Shown piece by piece: positions 1-8,102 of a stretch of DNA of 64,000 nucleotides. The DNA lies in NCBI GenBank assembly GCA_965247255.1, contig CBDFGS010000011.1, positions 124,001 through 188,000 on the forward strand, read 5' to 3'. This stretch comes from CBDFGS01 sp965247255. GTDB lineage: Bacteria > Chloroflexota > Dehalococcoidia > Lucifugimonadales > CAUZJF01. The translations under genes were made by a program, and so were the position numbers. The notes beneath the pieces are model-generated. The model made no database searches, was not told where the DNA came from, and saw only the letters and a list, made by a program, of their open reading frames with translations. Each line of letters begins with the position of its first letter. Position 1 is the first letter of the stretch.

Positions 1-2
1 TC

Positions 3-551
3 CTGTGCACGGGGCTGCCTCGCAGGCTCAGGTTCCTGGCGAAGGAAGAGCTGTTTCGAGCCCCGCTGATATCCTGGTTTCTGCGGCAATACGGCGCGGC
101 GCCCCTGCGCCGAGGTATAGCGGACGTGGCCGCGTACAGGTGGGCACTCGACCACCTGGAACGGGAGCAGGCCATAGTGATATTCCCTGAGGGGACCAGG
201 AACCTGGGCGGCATGAAGAAGGCCAGTTCAGGTGTCGCCCGCCTGGCGCTGAAGTCTGAAGCGACCATCCTACCTGTGGGGATAACGGGCAGCGAAAGGT
301 TCAAGTCCGTGGCCAGAATATTCAACCCGACCGGAGAGATTACCGTGAATATCGGCACGCCTTTCCACCTGCCACGAATCGAGGGCCGGCCCAACAGCGG
401 GGTGCTCGACTCGCTCACGGACATGGTGATGCGTCGGGTCGCGGAGTTGCTGCCTCCCAGCTATCAAGGAGCCTACCGGATAGCCGGGGCCAAAGCCACG
501 GAGGCCGAAAGCGCCTCCGTCCAAGGCATTGAAACAGACCCCCTACGCTAG
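3..551 (+). CDS. plsC: 1-acyl-sn-glycerol-3-phosphate acyltransferase (PlsC-like), 5'-truncated by window
   Basis: Transfers an acyl chain to lysophosphatidic acid to make phosphatidic acid at the inner membrane face. The frame is open from base 3, so the start lies outside the window and the N-terminal HX4D motif is not visible. The visible part begins with a stretch reading RFLAKEELFRAPLISWFLRQ, typical of the family between the HX4D and second blocks. It then carries the diagnostic FPEGTR motif encoded near 183-200, and a later ILPVGITGSERF segment matching the fourth block. The C-terminal ~25 residues after LLPPSYQGAY look like an unconserved tail. A 75-base gap separates it from glmS on the same strand. 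A homologous acyltransferase acting on another lyso-lipid cannot be excluded. Confidence 0.88.
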   Translation: MCTGLPRRLRFLAKEELFRAPLISWFLRQYGAAPLRRGIADVAAYRWALDHLEREQAIVIFPEGTRNLGGMKKASSGVARLALKSEATILPVGITGSERFKSVARIFNPTGEITVNIGTPFHLPRIEGRPNSGVLDSLTDMVMRRVAELLPPSYQGAYRIAGAKATEAESASVQGIETDPLR

Positions 552-626
552 GATGATGTATGAGACCGGTGCTGCTCGACCCTTCGGAAGCGGGCGCGGC
601 ACGAATCCGAGGCGCTAGCAAGAAAA

Positions 627-2471
627 ATGTGCGGAATCATCGGATACACAGGCCAGCGGGCGGCCGCCCCGATTCTTCTAGACGGGCTATCACGGCTTGA
701 GTACCGTGGCTACGACAGCGCAGGTATCGCCGTCATGGGGCCCGACGGCCAGCCCTCCGTCGGAAAGTCCGAGGGCAAGCTGTCTCGCCTGATAGACTTC
801 CTCGGCGACGGGCTCCCGGAGGGGACCAGTGGCATCGGGCATACGCGCTGGGCGACTCACGGAGGCCCGACGGACTTCAACGCCCATCCGCACGCCGACT
901 GCCACAATCAGCTCGCCGTCGTCCACAACGGAATCGTCGAGAACTTCACCGAGCTCCGGCGGGAGATGGAGGAGCGAGGGCACGTCTTCGCTTCCCAGAC
1001 CGACAGCGAGTGCATCCCGCACCTGATCGAGTCCTACCTCCAGGAAGAGTACTCCTTTGAGGAGGCCGTAAACGCCACCGCCCTGCGCCTCCGGGGAGCG
1101 CACGCGGTCGTGGCAGCCCACAGCCGCGACCCTGGTGAGCTCGTCGCGTTTCGGCTGGGCAACGCGGGAGGTATCGTAGTCGGCTACGGGAAGCAAGAGA
1201 TCTTCATCGCCAGCGATCTCCCTGCGTTGCTGCCACACACCAGAAGGGTGGCGTACCTGGCGGACGGGGAGATAGCGAGGGCGACGCCGTCCGGAGTCGA
1301 CTACGGCCGCCTGGACGGAGGATCGGTCAAGAAGACCGCCACCAACGTCGCCTACGACCCGCTGTCGGCGGCTAAGGGTGACTACAAGCACTTCATGCTC
1401 AAAGAGATACACGAGCAGCCCGAGGCGGTCATGAACACATTGCGGGGCCGCGTCTCCTTCGATACGGCAACTGTCGAGCTCGACGATTTCCCGCTGACCG
1501 AGCGTGAGCTTTCGGAGATCGAGCGAGTGGTCCTCATCGGCATGGGGACCAGCTTGCATGCAGCGATGATTGGACGGCTATGGATGGAGTCGTTGGCACG
1601 TATACCGGCGGAGGCGGACAACTCCTCCGAATTCCGCTACCGTGACCCGATCATCGACAAACATACGCTGGTGGTCTCTGTCTGCCAGTCGGGTGAGACG
1701 GCGGATACGCTGGCGGCGATGGAGGGCGCGGCGTCCAAGGGGGCGCGCCAGCTAACCCTCTGTAACTATGAGGGCACCCAGACGACCCGCATAGCCGACG
1801 CCACGGTCCTGATTCGCGCCGGTCCCGAAATAGCTGTGGCAGCCAGCAAGACGTTCGTGTGCTCTCTGACGACTTTAGGGCTTTTGAGCCTGTATCTGGG
1901 CGCGCGCCGAGGGGTGCTGGACCGGGAGCAGCTCGCCCGGCATATCGACGCGCTGGCGACCCTGCCGCAAAAGATGGGCGCGATGCTTGCAGACCGCACG
2001 TGGTACGAGAGGGTCGCTAACAGCGTTGCCAAATACCCCAACTTCCTCTTCCTGGGCCGGGGAATTCACCACCCCCTTGCCCTGGAGGGCGCTCTAAAAC
2101 TCAAAGAGATCAGCTACATTCACGCGGAGGGGTACGCGGCCGGGGAGATGAAACACGGCCCCATCTCGTTGATCGACGAGGAGATGCCCGTGGTCGCGAT
2201 TACACCTCGGGACGGGCTGTACGAGAAGATGCTAAGCAACGTGAGCGAGGCGAAGGCAAGAGGGGCAGAGGTCATCGCCATCGCCACCGAGGGCGACGAC
2301 CGCATCTCTGAGCTGGCGGACAGCGTCATCTACATGCCGAGCGCTCACTCGCTCACCAGCCCAATCCTTGCGGCCGTTCCGCTGCAGCTGCTGGCCTATT
2401 ACATAGCCGTCCGGCGTGGCTGCGACGTGGACCAGCCTCGAAACCTTGCCAAGTCCGTCACCGTCGAGTAG
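627..2471 (+). CDS. glmS: glutamine--fructose-6-phosphate aminotransferase (isomerizing)
   Basis: Converts fructose-6-phosphate plus glutamine to glucosamine-6-phosphate, the first step toward UDP-GlcNAc for the cell envelope. The 614 residues match the normal length. The protein starts MCGIIGYTG, giving the N-terminal catalytic cysteine after Met removal. The glutaminase signature GHTRWATHG is at residues 71-79 and NGIVEN follows at about 102. Two SIS sugar-isomerase domains follow (GMGTSLHAA near 303; a second with FLGRGIHHPLALEGALKLKE). The C-terminus RNLAKSVTVE is the canonical GlmS end that carries the isomerase lysine. The ATG is fixed by the catalytic Cys; the upstream ribosome site is weak. 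No glmS ribozyme-like structure was recognised in the 75-base leader. Confidence 0.97.
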   Translation: MCGIIGYTGQRAAAPILLDGLSRLEYRGYDSAGIAVMGPDGQPSVGKSEGKLSRLIDFLGDGLPEGTSGIGHTRWATHGGPTDFNAHPHADCHNQLAVVHNGIVENFTELRREMEERGHVFASQTDSECIPHLIESYLQEEYSFEEAVNATALRLRGAHAVVAAHSRDPGELVAFRLGNAGGIVVGYGKQEIFIASDLPALLPHTRRVAYLADGEIARATPSGVDYGRLDGGSVKKTATNVAYDPLSAAKGDYKHFMLKEIHEQPEAVMNTLRGRVSFDTATVELDDFPLTERELSEIERVVLIGMGTSLHAAMIGRLWMESLARIPAEADNSSEFRYRDPIIDKHTLVVSVCQSGETADTLAAMEGAASKGARQLTLCNYEGTQTTRIADATVLIRAGPEIAVAASKTFVCSLTTLGLLSLYLGARRGVLDREQLARHIDALATLPQKMGAMLADRTWYERVANSVAKYPNFLFLGRGIHHPLALEGALKLKEISYIHAEGYAAGEMKHGPISLIDEEMPVVAITPRDGLYEKMLSNVSEAKARGAEVIAIATEGDDRISELADSVIYMPSAHSLTSPILAAVPLQLLAYYIAVRRGCDVDQPRNLAKSVTVE

Positions 2472-2571
2472 CCGTGCTAGCCAAGGCCACCGGCGTAATC
2501 AGACGGGCCCCTCCTTTCGCCCCATTGCGAACACCTATGCAGGCTCGGTGGAAGAATCGGGCCTCCTTGTG

Positions 2572-2577
2572 TACAAT
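2572..2577 (+). promoter_or_regulatory. possible -10 element upstream of the FHA gene
   Basis: The hexamer TACAAT sits 70 bases before the FHA gene start, in the only intergenic gap of this cluster after glmS. The sequence 17 bases upstream (TGGAAG) is a poor -35, so this is a weak call from sequence alone. Confidence 0.3.
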
Positions 2578-2646
2578 TGGTCTCGAAAAAAATCGGGCGC
2601 CGTGGATATGGGCGTTAGCGCGCGATACCTAGCGCCGTGAGTCCGA

Positions 2647-3318
2647 ATGACAAATGACACACGAGCTTCATTGATGGTCCAGGGAGGCCCTAACAGCGGA
2701 ATGATCGTTCCGCTGATGGGCAACCCTCTGACGTTGGGTCGGCGGTCCGACAACGATGTGATGGACGATGAGACGACTGTCTCCCGAAGACACGCACTGG
2801 TCATGGAGACTCCCTCCGGGTTCGTGCTTCGAGACCTAAATTCGACAAACGGGACGTTCATCAACGGGAACAAGCTCGGGGTCGGAGAGCATATACTGAA
2901 ACACGGGGACCGGTTGCGGTTGGCTGGCAGCGGCGTAACCTATCAGTTCCGACAGGAAGGCTCGGATACCAAGCAGCTCAAGGTGGAGTCTCCCGCCACT
3001 GGCTCTTTCGACATGGGCGCTCCGCCGGTGCAAGCCGCACAGATCGAGCCGCCGCCCCCTGAGCCGGCGGCGCCGGACGCTGAGCCGCAACCCGCAGGAA
3101 AGGAAGCGGAGCTCCTCAGGTTCCTCGAGTCCCGGAAGGGCAGCGCCGTGAGCCGGGAAGAGCTGGCGCGTTTTGTGTGGCCCGAGCTGGCGCCCGGCAG
3201 CACTACCAATCAGGAGATAGACCAGACCATCGAAAGGCTCAGGGGCCAGGTGGAACCGGACCCCAGCAGGCCCATCCATCTCATCACAGTCGGCGAGTTC
3301 GGATACCTCTGGGTGTAG
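2647..3318 (+). CDS. FHA domain protein with C-terminal winged-helix domain
   Basis: A 223-residue cytoplasmic protein. Residues about 8-102 form a forkhead-associated phosphothreonine-binding domain with the hallmark motifs GRRSDND (31-37), SRRHA (46-50) and LNSTNGTFING (64-74). A Pro/Ala/Glu-rich linker follows. Residues about 153-223 resemble the OmpR/PhoB-type winged helix: LSRE-like helix, an IERLRGQVEPDP segment, and the terminal wing ending GEFGYLWV. It may therefore bind DNA, or use this domain for protein contact. It lies 76 bases before a transmembrane Ser/Thr kinase gene on the same strand, and FHA proteins are classical readers of such kinases' phosphothreonines. The inferred role is kinase-dependent transcription control; no target site is visible. 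Confidence 0.9.
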   Translation: MTNDTRASLMVQGGPNSGMIVPLMGNPLTLGRRSDNDVMDDETTVSRRHALVMETPSGFVLRDLNSTNGTFINGNKLGVGEHILKHGDRLRLAGSGVTYQFRQEGSDTKQLKVESPATGSFDMGAPPVQAAQIEPPPPEPAAPDAEPQPAGKEAELLRFLESRKGSAVSREELARFVWPELAPGSTTNQEIDQTIERLRGQVEPDPSRPIHLITVGEFGYLWV

Positions 3319-3394
3319 ACTGTGTAGCTCCGCCGCCGAGATACCCGGCGGCCATCAGTCTTGCACCTCCATCGAATCGCGGAGATAGCGCGTA

Positions 3395-5875
3395 ATGGTC
3401 AGCATACCGCCAGGCAGTAGTCTCGGCCGCTATCGGATCATCGAACAGCTTGGGCGCGGGGGCATGGCCACCGTGTTCAGGGCACACGACCCGAACCTGG
3501 ATAGGCACGTCGCGGTCAAGGTCCTGCCGTCCTTCCACACCGAGGACCCCACCTTCGTGGGACGCTTCTCTCAAGAGGCCCAGACCGTCGCGAGCCTGAA
3601 CCACCCGAACATCCTGCAGATCTACGACTTCGGAGACGAAAAAGGCTACTCGTTCATCGTCAGCGAGCTGGTGTCCGGCGGCGACCTCCAGGATAGGCTG
3701 GGCAGCGACCCGATGAGTCTGCTCGATGTGCTGAAGTTCATGCGGCCTCTCGCCGAGGCGCTGGACTACGCCCACGGCCAGGGGATAGTGCACAGAGACC
3801 TCAAGCCGGCAAATATCCTTCTGACGGATGACGACCGACCGATTCTTGCGGACTTCGGCCTAGCGCGGATGATGGAATCGGCCACTCGGTTCACCCAAGC
3901 GTCTCAAGCCCTCGGCACCCCCGAATACATGGCGCCGGAGCAGGCGATGGGGGCCGACGCAGATCACAGGACAGACCTTTACGCCTACGGTGTGATGATC
4001 TACCAGATGCTTCTGGGCGAGACGCCCTTCCGCGCCGACACTCCCGCGGCGACCCTGATGGCGCACGTTCACCAGCCGCTTCCATTGCCCACCTCGCTGA
4101 ACCCGGACATCGAGCCAAGGCTGGAGGCTACGCTTCTCAAGGCGCTGGCCAAGAGTCCGGACGACCGTTACCAGTCGGCCAGGGAGATGATCCAGGCCCT
4201 CGCCCTGGCGACCAATGAGCTCCAGGACGCCTCCACAGAAGGCGACGCGGGTGCGACCGCCGTCATGGATCTGGCGCAGATGGACTTGACGCAGACCCAG
4301 GCTATGGAGCAGCAAACGGCGGTCATGGGGACGGCCGAGGCGCCCGCGGCGGAAGGGGAAGCCGTGGCGGCGACTGGCGACGCGGTCGCGGTGCCTGCGC
4401 CGTCGAAACCGCCGATGGCGCTCATCGGAGGCGGCATCGCTGCGGCCGTGCTGGTCGTGGCAATAGGTGCGATGTTAGTCTTTTCCGGCGGCGGCGACGG
4501 TGGCGCCACGCCTGATGACGGCGCTTCCGCCGGTGCGACGACCGCTCCGCCCACGGCCTCCACGGCAGGGGACGGGGGGTCCCCGGCCGTGAGCGCCCCA
4601 CCAGCCTCCGAGCCGACAGCCCCGGCAACCCCGCCAGAACCGGTGACGACCGTCTCCATCGCGGACTTACAGAAGGTCACCAAGGAGTCTCACGATACCG
4701 TTGCACTGCTGCGCGAACTCCAGCCGAAGAGCGAGCTGAGCCCCGATTTCCAGTCCAAGGCGGACCTCGAGACCATCACACGGGGCTTCTACAGGAGGCA
4801 GTCCCTCAAGGACCGGATTTTTGGGGCCGAGCAGCTCTATAAGGCCCTGGGCCTTATGGAAGAAACTCAAGACCTCGAAGATATACTAATGGGTATCCAG
4901 CTTCAGCAGGTCACCGCTCTCGCGGACCCGGTAGCGGAGAAGGTGTACGTGGTGAGCGACGCCAGCAGCATCAGCGCTTATGAGAAGGTGGGGATCACCG
5001 CCGCCTTCATGGGCGGGCTCCAACAGCAGCACTTCGACATCGCAGCAATGCGCGACCGAGCCCAGAAGGGCAATTCCGATATACTGAGGGCACTTGACGC
5101 GCTCATCTCCGGCGACGTATCCCTAATGATAAACGCCTACATGTCGACCAAACTCACCAGCGAAGAGGTGTCGGAGCTCCGACAGCCCATCGCCGAGAAC
5201 AAGCTGCTACTGGCGCCGAAGGTGATCCAGAAGGCATCGACCTTCGGCCAGACTGCGGGAAGGCAGTTCGTCACCGAGGTGTGGGGCAAGGACGAGGTAG
5301 GCTATGACGGCGTCAACGCCGCCTACCAGCGCCCGCCGGTTTCCACCGAGCAGGTACTCCACCCGGAGAAATACTTCGCGGACGAACAGCCGCACCGGGC
5401 GATCACGCCCAACATCGCCGATCAGATCGGGCCCGGATGGGAGCAGATCGTCAACAACGTAATGGGCGAGTTCCTGTTACGGACCTACCTCGAAGAGCAC
5501 CTGCCCAAGTCCACGGCCGCGGACGCCGCCGAGGGCTGGGGTGGAGACAGCTACTCGCTTCTGAGCGGGCCCGCCGCGGAGCGGCTATTGGTCATGCAGA
5601 TCAGGTGGGATACCTTCGATGACAGCGCGGAGTTCTTCCGGGCCTACCGTGACTTCTGGACCGCGAAGATCGCCGTGATGCCGGAAGAGGCGAGAGCGAA
5701 CGTAAGAGTCGACGCGCTCGGCGAGACCGGAATGCGGTGGGAGACACCCGGACAGACTACCTTCGTCGGGCAGCAGGGGCCAGTGATACTGCTGGTAATC
5801 GGCGATACGCTGGACCTCGTCGGCCAGGGTCTTACGGCGTTGCTCGAGGCGATGAGGCAGGAGCTGGTCCCCTAG
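3395..5875 (+). CDS. transmembrane PknB-type Ser/Thr protein kinase with large extracytoplasmic domain
   Basis: An 826-residue receptor-like kinase. The kinase domain (about 12-270) is complete: glycine loop GRGGMATV (20-27), VAVK with Lys42, HRDLKPAN (133-140), DFG (153-155) and GTPEYMAPEQ (174-183). An Ala/Gln-rich juxtamembrane region leads to one membrane helix at about 341-364. A Thr/Ser/Pro/Gly-rich stalk follows, then about 400 residues outside the cytoplasm. The outer part contains a DLETITRGFYRRQSLKDRIF-like segment and no PASTA repeats. I do not recognise its fold; it may be a protease-like or ligand-sensing domain. The upstream FHA gene is the probable cytoplasmic partner. All catalytic residues are present, so an active kinase is expected. 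Confidence 0.93.
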   Translation: MVSIPPGSSLGRYRIIEQLGRGGMATVFRAHDPNLDRHVAVKVLPSFHTEDPTFVGRFSQEAQTVASLNHPNILQIYDFGDEKGYSFIVSELVSGGDLQDRLGSDPMSLLDVLKFMRPLAEALDYAHGQGIVHRDLKPANILLTDDDRPILADFGLARMMESATRFTQASQALGTPEYMAPEQAMGADADHRTDLYAYGVMIYQMLLGETPFRADTPAATLMAHVHQPLPLPTSLNPDIEPRLEATLLKALAKSPDDRYQSAREMIQALALATNELQDASTEGDAGATAVMDLAQMDLTQTQAMEQQTAVMGTAEAPAAEGEAVAATGDAVAVPAPSKPPMALIGGGIAAAVLVVAIGAMLVFSGGGDGGATPDDGASAGATTAPPTASTAGDGGSPAVSAPPASEPTAPATPPEPVTTVSIADLQKVTKESHDTVALLRELQPKSELSPDFQSKADLETITRGFYRRQSLKDRIFGAEQLYKALGLMEETQDLEDILMGIQLQQVTALADPVAEKVYVVSDASSISAYEKVGITAAFMGGLQQQHFDIAAMRDRAQKGNSDILRALDALISGDVSLMINAYMSTKLTSEEVSELRQPIAENKLLLAPKVIQKASTFGQTAGRQFVTEVWGKDEVGYDGVNAAYQRPPVSTEQVLHPEKYFADEQPHRAITPNIADQIGPGWEQIVNNVMGEFLLRTYLEEHLPKSTAADAAEGWGGDSYSLLSGPAAERLLVMQIRWDTFDDSAEFFRAYRDFWTAKIAVMPEEARANVRVDALGETGMRWETPGQTTFVGQQGPVILLVIGDTLDLVGQGLTALLEAMRQELVP

Positions 5876-5898
5876 GGACGCTTCCTTACGCCCAGCCC

Positions 5899-5914
5899 CT
5901 TTGCTTCGGCAAAG
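5899..5914 (+). other. short hairpin with TTCG loop in leader of the AtzG-like gene
   Basis: CTTTGC and GCAAAG pair around a TTCG tetraloop, 20 bases upstream of the next start codon. There is no T-run, so it is not a convincing terminator; it may stabilise an mRNA 5' end. Confidence 0.35.
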
Positions 5915-5934
5915 AGCACAGAGAAGAGTTTCTG

Positions 5935-6126
5935 ATGTCCGAGAACCCGGTTGACCTGGAGACACTGAAGGCGCTCGCCTTTGTACAAGGACTCACGCTC
6001 TCCGACGAGAGGCTGGCGCAACTTCTCCCACTGGTTCAGCGCACAGTGGAGGGGAGGCCGGCCATCGAAGCGCTGGACCTGGGGGATACGCCGCCTGCGA
6101 TGACGTTCTGGCCGCTCGACAGCTAA
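5935..6126 (+). CDS. small AtzG/GatC-like accessory protein, 63 aa
   Basis: A 63-residue soluble protein starting MSENPVDLETLKALAFVQGL. It has two predicted helices and a C-terminal stretch reading ALDLGDTPPAMTFWPLDS. The helical N-terminus followed by an extended acidic/proline tail ending in an aromatic-Pro motif resembles AtzG-like (DUF4089) and GatC-type small subunits that clamp amidase-family partners. The amidase gene lies 299 bases downstream on the same strand, which supports a two-subunit enzyme. The longer open frame reaching back to 5737 overlaps the kinase gene and is not used. The ATG at 5935 follows the purine-rich stretch AGAGAAGAG. Confidence 0.65.
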   Translation: MSENPVDLETLKALAFVQGLTLSDERLAQLLPLVQRTVEGRPAIEALDLGDTPPAMTFWPLDS

Positions 6127-6173
6127 GGACCTCACCCGAACGCCCGGCAGGACTCAACCGGGCGGAAAGGCTC

Positions 6174-6370
6174 TTACCTCTCCCCTCGAAGGGGGAGCCT
6201 TTACATAAGAAGTGTCGCTCTGGAAAAAGAGTCCATCGACCCGCTCTCAAGTAACTGCTCGTCTTCGGAGGGTCTGGAGAGGCCAGTGCCCATCTCCCCT
6301 TTCGAAAAAAGGGATGAAGATGCCAGCGTCCATCTCCCCCTTTTGAAAAGGGGGATTAAGGGGGATTTCC
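6174..6370. repeat. cluster of three hairpin-forming dispersed repeats (CCCCTTTT/AAAAGGGG type)
   Basis: The 298-base gap before the amidase gene holds three related palindromic units. They lie at about 6180-6193 (CCCCTCGAAGGGGG), 6296-6313 (CTCCCCTTTCGAAAAAAGGG) and 6336-6354 (CCCCCTTTTGAAAAGGGGG). The third is followed by GATTAAGGGGGATTTCC. A fourth related unit is at 47255-47290. Arms and the GGGGGATTTCC tail are shared, so this is a mobile or amplified intergenic repeat family rather than a gene-specific terminator. Confidence 0.75.
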
Positions 6371-6424
6371 TGCGGGCCGCTCAGTTCGTCTATCTCGTAA
6401 CCACAGAGAGCAAGAGAGAGACCA

Positions 6425-7837
6425 ATGTCATCCGACGACCTCTGCTTCCTTAGCATCGCCGATGCGGCCCCGCTCATCGCGTCCAGGCAGCTCTCTCCGG
6501 TGGAGTTGCTCGACGCCCACCTGGCGCGCATCGGCGAGACCGACGACGCCCTCAACTCCTTCATAACCCTGTTGGACTTAGAGTCGCGGGCGGCTGCGAA
6601 AGAGGCCGAGGCCGAGATCTCCGCCGGCAACTACCGCGGTCCGCTGCATGGAATCCCCATCGGGCTCAAGGACCTCTACTACACCAAGGGCATCCGTACG
6701 ACCGTCGGGTCCAAGATAATGAAGGACTTCGTCCCGGACGAAGACGCCTTCGTCGTCGAGCGTTTCCGCGAAGCCGGCGCAATCATCATTGGCAAGCTGC
6801 AGATGCACGAGTTCGCCAAGGGCGCCACCAGCGAGAACCCACACTACGGCCCGGCGCACAACCCTTGGGACACCACGCGCATTACCGGGGGCTCCAGCGG
6901 AGGCTCGGGCGCGGCGGTGGCGGCCGGCCAGTGTATGGGAGCCCTGGGGAGCGACACCGGCGGCTCCGTGCGCATCCCCGCCAGCCTGTGCGGCATCGTT
7001 GGCCTCAAACCCACGTTTGGCCGCGTCAGCCGCATCGGCGTCTACCCGCTGAGCTGGAGCCTGGACACCGTAGGCCCCATGACTCGAACGGTGCGCGACA
7101 CGGCGCTGATCATGAACGTCATCGCCGGCCACGACGCCCGGGATACCTCGTCGAGCCGCAAGCCCGTGCCCGACAACACCGACGGTCTCGCGGACGGAGT
7201 GGAGGGCGCGCGCATCGGAGTCCCGGAGGACTACTTCTTCGAAGATCTGGACCCGGAGGTCGACTCGGCGGTCCGCAAAGCCATCGGCGTTTTGGAAGAG
7301 CTAGGGGCCTCGGTCGTACCGGTGTCGCTCCCACTATCCAGCCACATGGTTCACGTTGGACGCACCATCGTTGGCGCCGAAAGCTCCGAGATCCACATGG
7401 ACAACCTGCGCGCCAGGCCCCAGGACTTCGGCCCGGTGACACGACAGGCTCTCGAGGCGGGAGCAATGATAACGGCTACGCACTACGTGAGGGCCCAAAG
7501 GGTAAGGACCGCTTTCGCGCGGCAGGTCAACGAGGTCTTTTCCAAGGTCGACTTGCTGGCGACCCCTACGACCACGATGGCGGCGTCCAGTCTTGGGGAG
7601 CGCGAGGTCACGGTAGCCGGCAAGACCGGGTCTCCCCTGAATCTGCTGATCACCCGAACGGCGCCGTTCAACTCCTGCGGCGTACCCGCCATATCGCTGC
7701 CGTGCGGGTTCACGGCCCGGGGCCTGCCCATCGGCCTGCAGCTCGCGGGTCGGCCCTTCGACGAACCAACAGTGCTCAGAGTTGCGCACGCGTACGAGCA
7801 GGCCACCGACTGGCACACGCGCCGGCCGCCGATCTAA
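6425..7837 (+). CDS. amidase signature family enzyme (GatA/AtzE-like)
   Basis: A 470-residue amide hydrolase. The Ser-cisSer-Lys triad is intact: Lys82 in GIPIGLKD, the Gly/Ser-rich loop GGSSGGS (155-161), and nucleophile Ser181 in DTGGSVRIPAS. The rest follows the family order: IVGLKPTFGRVSRIGVYPLS and a C-terminal PAISLPCGFTARGLPIGLQL segment. The sequence is GatA-like. However, this gene lies beside an AtzG-like small protein and not beside gatB, so a catabolic amidohydrolase (allophanate- or biuret-type, or another amide) is more likely than tRNA amidotransferase. The substrate cannot be told from sequence. Start ATG at 6425 is 3 bases after an AGAGAGAGA purine tract. Confidence 0.92.
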   Translation: MSSDDLCFLSIADAAPLIASRQLSPVELLDAHLARIGETDDALNSFITLLDLESRAAAKEAEAEISAGNYRGPLHGIPIGLKDLYYTKGIRTTVGSKIMKDFVPDEDAFVVERFREAGAIIIGKLQMHEFAKGATSENPHYGPAHNPWDTTRITGGSSGGSGAAVAAGQCMGALGSDTGGSVRIPASLCGIVGLKPTFGRVSRIGVYPLSWSLDTVGPMTRTVRDTALIMNVIAGHDARDTSSSRKPVPDNTDGLADGVEGARIGVPEDYFFEDLDPEVDSAVRKAIGVLEELGASVVPVSLPLSSHMVHVGRTIVGAESSEIHMDNLRARPQDFGPVTRQALEAGAMITATHYVRAQRVRTAFARQVNEVFSKVDLLATPTTTMAASSLGEREVTVAGKTGSPLNLLITRTAPFNSCGVPAISLPCGFTARGLPIGLQLAGRPFDEPTVLRVAHAYEQATDWHTRRPPI

Positions 7838-8102
7838 CCGACATATCTGACGGGCATCATGGCGAGAGCCCTCCGCTCGTCATCTTCCGCCCCTGAGCAG
7901 CGCGCTTCCCACACGAAGTGCCGATATTTCTCCATGTCGTGCTGAGGAGGCCCCGACGAAGTACCTGGGGAGGGGACTTGCGCCATGTTTGCCACTCTCC
8001 CTAAGCGAGAGACGACGGGTTCCGGTGACCCACTTCGCTCCTCGCGCCCTCCTGGCGGCAGCGCCCTTCAGATGCTCGCGGGGCAGAACGAAAACCCCCT
8101 CC

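Noticed and set aside
690..1559. 289-codon open frame on the minus strand inside glmS
   Set aside because: Antisense shadow of a high-GC gene; no family resemblance and glmS is complete over it.
7838..8102. Gene in the 265-base convergent gap after the amidase
   Set aside because: Two short overlapping frames only; no ribosome site or conserved motif.
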